A DNA stretch of 17,740 nt from DATBMA01 sp036555105 (GCA_036555105.1 DATBMA010000110.1:1-17740), one strand, 5' to 3'; shown: positions 6,719-13,630, numbered from the stretch's first letter. Made by a program: numbers and translations. Notes: generated by a model from the letters alone, not told the origin.

Positions 6719-8080
6719 TCAAGCCACCACCACTGTCTTGGCGTTCACGAACTCCATGATCCCGAGGTCGGAGAGCTCCCGCCCGTAGCCGGAGTGCCTG
6801 ATGCCGCCGAATGGCAGCCGGGGATCTGACGCCACCAGGGCGTTGACGAAACAGCAGCCGGCTTCGAGCTTGGTGGCGGCGAGGTGCTCCGCCTTCTCGA
6901 CATCGCGGCTGAAGATGGCGGCCCCCAAGCCGAAGTCGGTGTCGTTGGCGATGTCGATGGCTTGGTCGGCGTCGGCGGCGGTGATGATGGCGGCGGCCGG
7001 ACCGAAGGTCTCTTCGGAATAAGCCGCCATCCCCTTGGCCACACCGGTCAGGACCGTTGGCGGATAGAAGGCGCCGGGCCCCTTCGGCACCTCGCCACCG
7101 AGGGCGAGGCCGGCGCCGGCCTCGATCGTCCTCTTGACCTGTCCGTGCAACTCATCTCTGAGGTCGTGGCGGGCCTGCGGCCCGAGCTGGGTGGCCTCGT
7201 CGAGCGGATCCCCCATTCGGACTGCGCTCATCTTCTCGACCATCAATCGGGTGAACTCCTCGACCAGCGGCTCCTCGACGACGAAGCGCTTGGCGGCGAT
7301 GCAGCTCTGTCCGCCGTTGATGAGGCGGCTAGAGGCGCAAGTGGTTGCGGCGGCTTCGACGTCAGCATCTGCCAGCACGACATAGGGATCGCTGCCGCCA
7401 AGCTCCAGCACGCTCTTCTTCAGGAGGGAGCCGGCTTTGGCGGCGACAGCCCGGCCCGCAGGCTCACTCCCGGTGAGCGTCACCGCCACCACGTTGGGGT
7501 TCGCAATGACATGCTCGACCTTGGCCGATCCGATGAGAAGGGTGGTGAACACCCCTGTAGGGAAACCGGCTGCTGTGAAGATCTCTTCGATGGCCAGGGC
7601 GCATCCGGTCACATTCGAGCTGTGCTTCAGGAGCCCGGTGTTGCCCGCCATCAACCCGGGGGCGGCAAACCTGAAGACCTGCCAGAGGGGGAAGTTCCAC
7701 GGCATCACCGCCAGCACCACCCCAAGCGGCTCGTGATGCAGATACGACTTTGTGCGCTCGGTCGGCATGTCGCGGTCGGCCAGCATTCCTTCGGCTTCTT
7801 CGGCGTAGTAGCGGCAGACCCAGGCGCATTTCTCCGCCTCTGCCCGGCCGGCGGCGACCGGCTTTCCCATCTCCACTGCCATCAACCTGGCGAGGTCCTC
7901 CTTGCGGGCCTCCAGCTCTTTGGCGGCCGCCAGCATCAGGAGGCCTCGCTCCGAGTACGGCACCCGGCGCCAATCGGAGAAGGCCAGGGCGGCTCGGTCA
8001 ATGCGAGCGCCGACCTCGTCCGCCGAGTGCTCCTGGTAGTCGGCAACGACCTCGCCGTTGAAGGGGTTGATGGTCTGCAT
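6719..8080 (-). CDS. gabD: NAD(P)-dependent succinate-semialdehyde dehydrogenase-type aldehyde dehydrogenase
   Basis: This 453-residue protein is a complete aldehyde dehydrogenase of the GabD1/Sad (YneI) branch, which oxidises succinate semialdehyde to succinate. Visible landmarks are MPWNFPLWQVFRFAAP (126-141, oxyanion Asn N129), the cofactor-binding segment around LLKHSSNV (150-157), TLTGSEPAGR (201-210), the general base E226 in LELGGSDPY, and the catalytic cysteine C260 in NGGQSCIAAKR. The C-terminal PFGGIRHSGYGREL is also typical. The ATG at 8080 gives the expected N-terminus (INPFNGEVV). There is no clear ribosome binding site, so the message may be leaderless or use a weak site. It diverges from the HAD gene with 54 bp between starts and converges on recR. 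The exact aldehyde substrate is inferred from family resemblance only. Confidence 0.87.
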   Translation of the reverse strand: MQTINPFNGEVVADYQEHSADEVGARIDRAALAFSDWRRVPYSERGLLMLAAAKELEARKEDLARLMAVEMGKPVAAGRAEAEKCAWVCRYYAEEAEGMLADRDMPTERTKSYLHHEPLGVVLAVMPWNFPLWQVFRFAAPGLMAGNTGLLKHSSNVTGCALAIEEIFTAAGFPTGVFTTLLIGSAKVEHVIANPNVVAVTLTGSEPAGRAVAAKAGSLLKKSVLELGGSDPYVVLADADVEAAATTCASSRLINGGQSCIAAKRFVVEEPLVEEFTRLMVEKMSAVRMGDPLDEATQLGPQARHDLRDELHGQVKRTIEAGAGLALGGEVPKGPGAFYPPTVLTGVAKGMAAYSEETFGPAAAIITAADADQAIDIANDTDFGLGAAIFSRDVEKAEHLAATKLEAGCCFVNALVASDPRLPFGGIRHSGYGRELSDLGIMEFVNAKTVVVA

Positions 8081-8134
8081 GAGCCAAATCTAGGGACCCG
8101 ATCGGCCGGCCGAGCAGCCCCTTACCCTTACGGG

Positions 8135-8782
8135 GTGCACGTCGTCTGGGATTGGAACGGGACCCTCTTCGACGATCTCCAGCTGGTGGTGGAGGCGGTC
8201 AACGTCGGTCTCTCCTCGTTCGGGCGGGGGCCTATCGATCTCGACGACTACCGGGACCACTACACCCGCCCGGTCCAGCGCTTCTACGAAGGGGTACTTG
8301 GAAGGAGCCTCATGACCGGGGAGTGGCAGCGGCTCGACGCTCTGTTCCACGACGCCTACCGGGACCTGCTCACCCAGGCCCATCTCACTGCTGATGCCGA
8401 GCACGCCCTCGACCTGGTGGCCGCGGGCGGTCACTCTCAGTCGCTGCTCTCGATGTTCCCTCATGCCGAACTGGTGCCGTTGGTCGAGAAGCTCGGGATC
8501 AGTCCCTACTTCGACAGGGTGGATGGGCTGCTTGGCCCGCCCGGGGAGCCCAAAGCGGCCTACCTCGAGTCACACTTGATCGGGCTGATGGACGGCGAAC
8601 CGCCCTCGGGGGTCCTGGTGATCGGTGACACACCCGACGATGCCCTTGCCGCCGCTCACGTCGGGGCCCGTTGTGTCCTCTACGACAGCGGGGCCCACCA
8701 TCGCTCGGACCTCGATGCCCTCGGGATCCCGCTGGCCGGGACCCTGGTGGAGGCGGTGACGCTTGGCCTGGGCGCTCTCTAA
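8135..8782 (+). CDS. HAD-family hydrolase, phosphoglycolate-phosphatase-like
   Basis: This 215-residue haloacid-dehalogenase-superfamily protein starts with GTG at 8135 and immediately shows motif I, VVWDWNGTLFDD, with nucleophile D6. The second acidic position is Asn (N8) rather than the usual Asp. An alpha-helical cap follows (about 15-85), then a Ser-containing motif II near HSQSLLSM (100-107), the motif III lysine K140 in GEPKAAYL, and motif IV GDTPDD (164-169). HAD proteins with a DWNGT motif are common in actinobacteria and are usually annotated as phosphatases without a proven substrate. No start farther upstream is supported, because motif I sits within six residues of the GTG. Its stop overlaps the stop of the convergent ribbon-helix-helix gene by 4 bp. 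Confidence 0.85.
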   Translation: MHVVWDWNGTLFDDLQLVVEAVNVGLSSFGRGPIDLDDYRDHYTRPVQRFYEGVLGRSLMTGEWQRLDALFHDAYRDLLTQAHLTADAEHALDLVAAGGHSQSLLSMFPHAELVPLVEKLGISPYFDRVDGLLGPPGEPKAAYLESHLIGLMDGEPPSGVLVIGDTPDDALAAAHVGARCVLYDSGAHHRSDLDALGIPLAGTLVEAVTLGLGAL

Positions 8783-8982
8783 CCCAGGCCCTCGGGTTCG
8801 AGTCTCGAGACGTGAGACTCGAGACCTTCTTCGGGCCAGCGGCCATTGCGGCGAGCCGCCTCCGTCAACAGGAACTCGATCTGCGAATTGAGGCTGCGCA
8901 GATCATCCGCCGCCCAGCGCTCCAGTGCCTCGTGCAGGCGAGGATTGAGCCGAAGAAGGAAGTTCTTCCTCTCTCCCGCCAT
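8779..8982 (-). CDS. Arc-like ribbon-helix-helix DNA-binding protein
   Basis: This is a 67-residue protein, MAGERKNFLLRLNPRLHEAL and onward, whose first 45 residues match the ribbon-helix-helix fold: a short basic beta strand (KNFLLRLN), helix A (PRLHEALERWAADD) and the turn plus helix B (LRSLNSQIEFLLTEAARR). RHH proteins bind DNA as dimers and often repress their own operon. Its ATG (8982-8980) shares a base with the TGA of the SPFH gene (TGATG), so translation is coupled. The C-terminal tail (about residues 50-67, including ESHVSRLE) is encoded by a dispersed inverted repeat and may not be functional. A longer reading from 9252 overlaps the SPFH gene and was rejected. No toxin gene is adjacent, so I do not call it an antitoxin. 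Confidence 0.8.
   Translation of the reverse strand: MAGERKNFLLRLNPRLHEALERWAADDLRSLNSQIEFLLTEAARRNGRWPEEGLESHVSRLEPEGLG
8800..8826. repeat. Inverted GAGTCTC/GAGACTC repeat inside the 3' end of the RHH gene (dispersed repeat, copy 3)
   Basis: GAGTCTC (8800-8806) and GAGACTC (8814-8820) are perfect reverse complements separated by 7 bp. The stretch TCTCGAGACGTGAGAC (8803-8818) differs from the copy at 1609-1624 by two bases, and CGTGAGACTCGAGACC (8811-8826) differs from 1638-1652 by one inserted base. Confidence 0.75.
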
Positions 8983-9851
8983 CAGCCCGTGTAGAGCGAT
9001 CCCGCGTTCACGACCGGCTGGGCCGAGCGATCGGAAGTGAGCACCACCATGAGGTTGGAGACCATCGCCGCCTTGCGCTCCTCGTCGAGGATGACGACGT
9101 TTTGGTCGGCGAGTTGCTGTAGGGCGTCCTCGACCATGCTCACCGCTCCCTTTACGATCAGCTTGCGAGCCGCCACCACCGCGCTTGCCTGTTGCCTGCG
9201 CAGCATCTCGCCGGCGATCTCCGGCGCGTAGGCCAGGCGCCGCAGCCGGCAATCGCGGATCGCCACCCCGGCCTGATCGAGGCGCTGTTGCAATTCGGTC
9301 TGCAGGGTCAAGGTCACGTCGTCGGCATTGGCCCGCAACGAAGCCCCTTCTGCTTCGTAATTGTCGTAGGGATACTCGCTGGCCACATGGCGGATCCCGG
9401 CCTCGGTCTGCACCCGGACGAAGCCCTCGTAGTCCTCGACATCGAACACGGCCCTGGCGGTGTCGACCACCTGCCAGTTGATCACCGCCGCGATCTCCAC
9501 CGGGTTGCCGATCGCATCGTTCACCTTCAGGACGTCAGAGTCGAAGGTCCGCAGCCTCAGCGAGATCTTGGTCTTGATGGCGAAGGGGTTTGCCCAACGG
9601 AACCCGTTCTCCGAGACCGTTCCTATGTAGCGCCCGAAGAAGGTGAGGACGCGTGCCTGGTTCGGCTGGTTGACGAACAGGCCCAGCACGAGAAGGGTGC
9701 TGATCAGCAACAGCCCCACCCCTCCCATCACGACCCCGAAGTCGTCGTCGGCGCTCGAGATGATCAGCCAGATGCCGGCGATCGCCATCGCGATCCCGAT
9801 GAACAGAAACGGCCATCCTGAGGACCCTGGGCGGATTCGTTCGGTCGACAA
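8982..9851 (-). CDS. SPFH/band 7 (stomatin/prohibitin-like) membrane protein
   Basis: This 289-residue membrane-anchored SPFH protein begins at a TTG (9851) with AGGAG four bases upstream. Two hydrophobic segments at about residues 13-32 (WPFLFIGIAMAIAGIWLIIS) and 39-60 (from VVMGGVGLLL) are followed by the SPFH domain: QARVLTFFGRYIGTV, a basic GFRWANPF segment, and LRLRTFDSDVLKVNDAIGNPVEI. Then comes a helical, charged region with the family-typical APEIAGEMLRRQQASAVVAARKLIVKGA order, split here for brevity. Such proteins oligomerise in the membrane and organise microdomains or regulate membrane proteases. The gene is the first of a two-gene operon with the RHH protein (TGATG overlap). A palindrome and promoter lie 16-52 bp upstream. 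The precise cellular role is unknown. Confidence 0.9.
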   Translation of the reverse strand: MSTERIRPGSSGWPFLFIGIAMAIAGIWLIISSADDDFGVVMGGVGLLLISTLLVLGLFVNQPNQARVLTFFGRYIGTVSENGFRWANPFAIKTKISLRLRTFDSDVLKVNDAIGNPVEIAAVINWQVVDTARAVFDVEDYEGFVRVQTEAGIRHVASEYPYDNYEAEGASLRANADDVTLTLQTELQQRLDQAGVAIRDCRLRRLAYAPEIAGEMLRRQQASAVVAARKLIVKGAVSMVEDALQQLADQNVVILDEERKAAMVSNLMVVLTSDRSAQPVVNAGSLYTG

Positions 9852-9866
9852 ACTGCTCCTGACTTC

Positions 9867-9883
9867 GATATCAAAATGATATC
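9867..9883. promoter_or_regulatory. Palindromic operator candidate of the SPFH-RHH operon
   Basis: GATATCAAAATGATATC is a perfect inverted repeat with 7-bp arms and a 3-bp AAA centre. It is strikingly AT-rich in a GC-rich genome. It sits 15 bp upstream of the SPFH TTG start and overlaps the -10 element of the predicted promoter. The simplest reading is an operator for the RHH protein encoded by the second gene of the operon, giving autorepression. The repressor identity is inferred from proximity only. Confidence 0.7.
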
Positions 9884-9903
9884 ACAGCAGCCTCTTCGAT
9901 CAA
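9876..9903 (-). promoter_or_regulatory. Sigma-70-like promoter of the SPFH-RHH operon
   Basis: On the minus strand TTGATC (9903-9898; four of six consensus bases) is followed after 16 bp by TATCAT (9881-9876; five of six). The -10 lies within the palindrome at 9867-9883. The promoter begins just past the nitroreductase stop, so the SPFH operon appears to be transcribed independently of glpX. Confidence 0.55.
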
Positions 9904-9920
9904 GCATGGATGGTTGGGGC

Positions 9921-10415
9921 TCAATAGCGGTCCCGGTGGACCAGCTCCTCCATGGGCTTGCGTCCGCCGTACTTGGCCGGGGACGGGTTGACTCCCGGAT
10001 ATCCGAGGGCGATGGCGTAGCGCACCTTGGCCTCGGGAGGCAGCCCCAGGACAGTTGCCGCCTGGGCACTTCGATGGAGGGTGACCGGGCACGAGGCCAG
10101 CCCCAACGCGTCGGCGGCCAGCATCAAGTTCTGGGCCAGCCGCCCGATGTCGAAGTCGTTGCCGTTCGGCTCCTGGATCAGCGCGATCGTCACCGGTGCA
10201 TCCTCGACCGGCTGGGTGAAGTCACCGCAGGCCGCCAATGCATCGCGTTGGGCAGGGTCGGTAACGACCACGAACGACCAGCCCTGGCGGTTCTTGGAGC
10301 TGCCGGTCCACCTCCCCGCCTCCAGGACTGCGCCGAGGTCGCTCGCCTCGAGAGGGCGCCCGTCGAAGCTTCGGATGGCCCGCAGCCGCAGTATGCGGTC
10401 GTAGGTCTCGCTCAA
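9921..10415 (-). CDS. Nitroreductase-family flavoprotein
   Basis: This 164-residue protein is an FMN-dependent nitroreductase-fold oxidoreductase. The N-terminal LRAIRSFDGRPL is the family's RxIRxF phosphate-binding motif. It is followed by AGRWTGSSKNRQGWSFVVV, the central helix DIGRLAQNLMLAADALGLAS, and the closing ALGYP and KYGGRKPMEELVH segments. At 164 residues it is on the short side but has both ends of the fold. The start is a TTG at 10415 whose last bases overlap the glpX stop (TTGA, 10415-10412), indicating translational coupling to glpX. The natural electron acceptor is unknown; proteins of this family reduce nitro compounds, quinones or flavins. No link to gluconeogenesis is evident. 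Confidence 0.87.
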   Translation of the reverse strand: MSETYDRILRLRAIRSFDGRPLEASDLGAVLEAGRWTGSSKNRQGWSFVVVTDPAQRDALAACGDFTQPVEDAPVTIALIQEPNGNDFDIGRLAQNLMLAADALGLASCPVTLHRSAQAATVLGLPPEAKVRYAIALGYPGVNPSPAKYGGRKPMEELVHRDRY

Positions 10416-11401
10416 TCCAGGCCCACCGCGGAGATGCGCCTCAGCTTGGCGAGGTTGTGATAGGCGTCCATGTAGCGGATCGAGCCGGTCTTGGATCGCA
10501 TGATCACGGAGTGGGTGGCGGCCCCATCCCCATAGAAGTTGACACCCCGCAGGAACTCGCTGTCGGTGACGCCGGTGGCGGCGAAGAAGACGTTGTCGGA
10601 CCCGACCAGGTCGTCCGTCGACATCACCTGGCCAAGGTCGAGCCCTAGCTCATCCGCACGGCTCTTCTCGTCGTCATCGCGCGGCCACAGCCTGCACTGG
10701 ATCTCGCCCCCCATGCAGCGGAGCGCCGATGCTGCCAGCACCGCCTCGGGCGAGCCCCCGATGCCGAGCAGGAGGTCGATCCCGCTCTCCTCCCTGGCCG
10801 TGGCGACGGCGGCGGCGACGTCGCCATCGGGTATGAGCCTGATCCTGGCCCCGGCCTTGCGGACCTCGTCGATGTAAGTCTGGTTGCGGGGACGATTGAG
10901 GATGACCGCTTGGAGGTCGTTGACGTCCTTGTCCCTGGCTTTGGCCACTGCCAGCAGGTTGTGCTCGACAGGTGCCCCGAGATCGATGGCGCCGGCCGCC
11001 TCCGGGCCAACCGCGATCTTGTCCATGTAGACGAGCGGCCCCGGTGCGTACATCGTGCCGGTCCCCTCGCTCAGGGCGATGACGGCGATGGCTCCCGGCA
11101 GGCCCTGTGCGGTAAGTGTGGTCCCATCCACGGGATCCACGGCAACCTCCACCGTCAGGCCCTTTCCGTTGCCTACCCGCTCGCCGTTGAAGAGCATTGG
11201 CGCCTCGTCCTTCTCCCCCTCGCCGATCACCACGACCCCGTCCAGATCGAGCGTCGCCAGGTGAGCCCGCATCCCATCCACGGCGGCCTGGTCCACCGCC
11301 TCTTTGTTGCCGCGGCCCATCCACCGTGCAGCGGCCATTGCCGCGGTCTCGGTCACCCGGACGAGGTCGAGTCCCAGGTTGCGTTCGACTGCTTCTGCCA
11401 T
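10412..11401 (-). CDS. glpX: Fructose-1,6-bisphosphatase, class II
   Basis: GlpX hydrolyses fructose 1,6-bisphosphate to fructose 6-phosphate in gluconeogenesis and is the usual FBPase of actinobacteria. The 329-residue product from ATG 11401 shows VVIGEGEKDEAPML (57-70), the metal-binding DPVDGT (89-94), GIGGSPEAVLAASALRCMGG, and the C-terminal GVNFYGDGAATHSVIMRSKT segment. A TTG one codon upstream is a possible alternative start but has no advantage. Length matches the family. It is the first gene of a two-gene unit with the nitroreductase (4-bp overlap) and diverges from mce with about 63 bp between starts. Nothing in that gap is clear enough to call as a regulator site. Confidence 0.95.
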   Translation of the reverse strand: MAEAVERNLGLDLVRVTETAAMAAARWMGRGNKEAVDQAAVDGMRAHLATLDLDGVVVIGEGEKDEAPMLFNGERVGNGKGLTVEVAVDPVDGTTLTAQGLPGAIAVIALSEGTGTMYAPGPLVYMDKIAVGPEAAGAIDLGAPVEHNLLAVAKARDKDVNDLQAVILNRPRNQTYIDEVRKAGARIRLIPDGDVAAAVATAREESGIDLLLGIGGSPEAVLAASALRCMGGEIQCRLWPRDDDEKSRADELGLDLGQVMSTDDLVGSDNVFFAATGVTDSEFLRGVNFYGDGAATHSVIMRSKTGSIRYMDAYHNLAKLRRISAVGLD

Positions 11402-11464
11402 CAACGCCCCATCGGCTCGGACATGGCAATGAGGCTACCGGTGGCCCCGTTAGCTTGGCTCCGG

Positions 11465-11875
11465 ATGAAGCTGCTCAACCTCGACCACGTTGGCATCGCC
11501 GTCGCCGACCTCGATGCGGCCATCGCCGCCTACTCCGGCCGCTACCGGATCAGCCCCCTCTATCGAGAGGTGGTCGAGGATCAGGGAGTCGAGGAGGCGA
11601 TGCTCCCGGTGGGAGGCTCCTACCTGCAGCTCCTGCAGCCGCTTGGGCCGGACACCCCGGTCGGGCGGTTCCTGGCCAGGCGGGGCGAAGGCATGCATCA
11701 CATGGCGTTCGCAGTCCTCGACATCGAATCTGCCCTGTCCCACTTGGCGGCTGAGGGCGCCGAGCTGATCGATCGCACCCCTCGCATCGGAGGGGGTGGG
11801 TCAAAGGTGGCCTTCGTCCACCCGCGGGACCTGGCGGGTACCCTCACCGAACTGGTAGAGGTGGCTCGTGGTTGA
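11465..11875 (+). CDS. mce: Methylmalonyl-CoA epimerase
   Basis: This 136-residue vicinal-oxygen-chelate protein converts (S)- to (R)-methylmalonyl-CoA between propionyl-CoA carboxylase and methylmalonyl-CoA mutase. It begins MKLLNLDHVGIAVADLDAAI, placing metal ligand H8; YLQLLQPL supplies a Gln ligand, GEGMHHMAFAV the central His (H78/H79), and GTLTELVEV the C-terminal glutamate. The length and order match the epimerase rather than longer glyoxalases. The ATG at 11465 is the only sensible start because the metal-binding His is eight residues in. An overlapping small gene resembling the acyl-CoA carboxylase epsilon subunit follows, which supports a role in propionyl-CoA metabolism. A related dioxygenase-fold activity cannot be excluded from sequence alone. 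Confidence 0.9.
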   Translation: MKLLNLDHVGIAVADLDAAIAAYSGRYRISPLYREVVEDQGVEEAMLPVGGSYLQLLQPLGPDTPVGRFLARRGEGMHHMAFAVLDIESALSHLAAEGAELIDRTPRIGGGGSKVAFVHPRDLAGTLTELVEVARG

Positions 11876-12080
11876 GCGGGTGGAGATCAAAGGAGGGGCC
11901 GACCCCTTTATCACCGCGGCTGTGATGGCGGTCATCGCCGAGCTGGAGGCGGAAGAGGCCAGGCGCTTGCGGGCCCCCCGTCCACGCCGTCCATCAGCCT
12001 GGGTGAGGGCGATCTCCGTCAACGACCCGGAGGGGCCGCTAGACGAGGTCTATCCCGACCTGTCCCGGCCCGAGGATTGA
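11868..12080 (+). CDS. Small protein resembling acyl-CoA carboxylase epsilon subunit
   Basis: This short gene encodes 70 residues from GTG 11868, overlapping mce by 8 bp; a GTG at 11880, 4 bp after the mce stop, would give 66. The pattern VEIKGGADPFITAAVMAVIA, a Glu/Ala/Arg helix, then RPSAWVRAI matches the layout of actinobacterial carboxylase epsilon subunits: a short strand ending in G, an Ala-rich helix, a variable basic linker, and a terminal SAW motif. These subunits help assemble biotin-dependent acyl-CoA carboxylases. Context supports it, as mce acts on the product of propionyl-CoA carboxylase. No carboxylase alpha or beta gene lies in the window, so the function stays tentative. Its end overlaps the 3' end of convergent murJ by 31 bp. 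Confidence 0.6.
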   Translation: MVERVEIKGGADPFITAAVMAVIAELEAEEARRLRAPRPRRPSAWVRAISVNDPEGPLDEVYPDLSRPED

Positions 12081-13630
12081 GGGCGGGCCCCGGGCAGCCG
12101 CCCCATGATCGCTCTCACCTCCGGCACCCGAAGCGCGAGGCAGATCAACAGATAGACCGAGGCGGTGATGAGCGCCGCCCCCACCAGGCCGAGCAGCGAG
12201 GGACCGAGAGCCAGTTCTCCGGAGAGGGCGCTGGCGACGAGCCTGCCCGCCACCGCCGCCAGCAGTGCTCCCGGCACCAGCCTCCATAGCGAGGAGGTGG
12301 CCGGAGCGAGCTCGCCATCGGTCTGCCGCCACCTGACGTAGAGGATCGTGGCGTACATGCTGATTGAGATGACGCTCGCCCAAGCAAGACCGGGAAGGTC
12401 GAACGCCCGGAACAGCCAGAGGTGCAACGGAATGGCCAGCACCGTGACCAAAGTTCCCCAGCCGACAGGCAGCCACATTCGCCGACGGGCATAGAAGGAG
12501 CGGGCCGCCACCTGCTGGGCCCCCCAAGCGGGGATGCTCAGGCAGTAGACCGCAAGCAACGAGGCCACCAGCGCCGTGTCCTCTACCGAGAACCTGCCCC
12601 ATTGATAGACGATGCGTATCGCCGGCCTCGCCACCGCGTAGACCACCGCGGTGGCCCCGGCCGAGATGACGAGCGTGGCCCGAATCGCCCGCTGAGTCGT
12701 ACCTGCCAGCCCTGACCAGTCGCTCTTCGCCGCCAGCCCGGCCAGGAAGGGGAAGGCGGCGACCCCGGCGGCCTGAGCGATGATCCCGATCGGCACCATG
12801 TTGAGCATGCGGGCGAAGGAGAGAGCGGCCGTGCCCCCGGCCCCGCCCAATTGGCCGAACACCCGCACGAACTGCTCGTCGAGGACGGCCACCGACTGTC
12901 CGATCATGAGCGGGATCGCGAGCGCGAAGTACTGAGCCAGGGCCGGCCTGGTGGCGGCGCCCGGCCTGCGAAGTCGCAGCCCGGCCGTACGCGCTCCCAG
13001 CCACTGGACTCCAAAATTGCCGACGGCCGCGCCGATCACGGCCCCCCAGACGAAGCCGGCGGGGCTGGGGTCTCCGTCGGCCGCCCCCAGCAGCCCTCCG
13101 AAGATGATGCCCAGGTTGTAGATCACCGGCGCCAGGGCCGGGTAGAGAAACCGCCGCTTGGCATACGAGTACGCCATGAACAGAGAGCCGAGGACGAAGA
13201 AGATCTGGGCGGGAAGGGCGATGCGGGTGAGCTGGGCGATCTCGGCCTGATCCGAGGCGGGGAGCGTGCGGAACAACGCCTCGACCAGTGGGGGGGCGGC
13301 CGCCCACAGGACCAGGGTGAGGGCGGCAATTGCGCCCGCCATCGTCCAGAAGACGGCGGTGAAGTCACGATGACTTCCCTCCACTTCCCCTGCCTCCAGG
13401 CGCTTGGCCAGGATCGGGACAAGGGTGATGGTGAGGAAGCCTCCCGCCATCAGGTAGTTGAGAAGGTCGGGGACGAAGAAGGCGTCTCGGTAGACGTCGC
13501 CGGCGGAGCTGACCCCGAGCAACGCCGCCAGCAGGGTCTCCCGGAGAAGCCCGAGCAGGCGTGAGACCAGGATGGAGCCGGAGACGATCGCAGCGGCTCC
13601 ACCCATGCCGAGCCGGCGGCCGGAGCTCAA
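12050..13630 (-). CDS. murJ: Lipid II flippase MurJ (MviN family)
   Basis: MurJ moves lipid II across the cytoplasmic membrane for peptidoglycan synthesis. The 526-residue protein is hydrophobic throughout, consistent with about 14 membrane helices. It begins with the MviN signature AAAIVSGSILVSRLLGLLRE, carrying the two conserved arginines of helix 1 (R24, R30), then DAFFVPDLLNYLMAGGFLT with the family's loop-to-helix-2 region. It lacks the C-terminal pseudokinase domain seen in mycobacterial MviN. The chosen TTG (13630) overlaps the PHP stop as TTGA; an ATG at residue 9 (13606) is an alternative, and neither has a clear ribosome binding site. It is the last gene of a cyclophilin-PHP-murJ run. 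The 3' end overlaps the convergent small gene by 31 bp. Confidence 0.92.
   Translation of the reverse strand: MSSGRRLGMGGAAAIVSGSILVSRLLGLLRETLLAALLGVSSAGDVYRDAFFVPDLLNYLMAGGFLTITLVPILAKRLEAGEVEGSHRDFTAVFWTMAGAIAALTLVLWAAAPPLVEALFRTLPASDQAEIAQLTRIALPAQIFFVLGSLFMAYSYAKRRFLYPALAPVIYNLGIIFGGLLGAADGDPSPAGFVWGAVIGAAVGNFGVQWLGARTAGLRLRRPGAATRPALAQYFALAIPLMIGQSVAVLDEQFVRVFGQLGGAGGTAALSFARMLNMVPIGIIAQAAGVAAFPFLAGLAAKSDWSGLAGTTQRAIRATLVISAGATAVVYAVARPAIRIVYQWGRFSVEDTALVASLLAVYCLSIPAWGAQQVAARSFYARRRMWLPVGWGTLVTVLAIPLHLWLFRAFDLPGLAWASVISISMYATILYVRWRQTDGELAPATSSLWRLVPGALLAAVAGRLVASALSGELALGPSLLGLVGAALITASVYLLICLALRVPEVRAIMGRLPGARPQSSGRDRSG

Noticed and set aside
6884..8782. 632-residue plus-strand open frame
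   Set aside because: Its first two thirds are antisense to the well-supported gabD gene and have a His/Gly-rich shadow composition. Only the last 215 residues from GTG 8135 are a real HAD protein.
8779..8982. Toxin-antitoxin module
   Set aside because: The RHH protein resembles antitoxin DNA-binding domains, but its partner is an SPFH membrane protein and no toxin-like gene is adjacent.
8983..9252. Longer version of the RHH protein starting at 9252
   Set aside because: The extra 90 residues lie in an alternative frame of the SPFH gene and are Arg/Gly-rich; the ATG at 8982 with TGATG coupling fits the family start.
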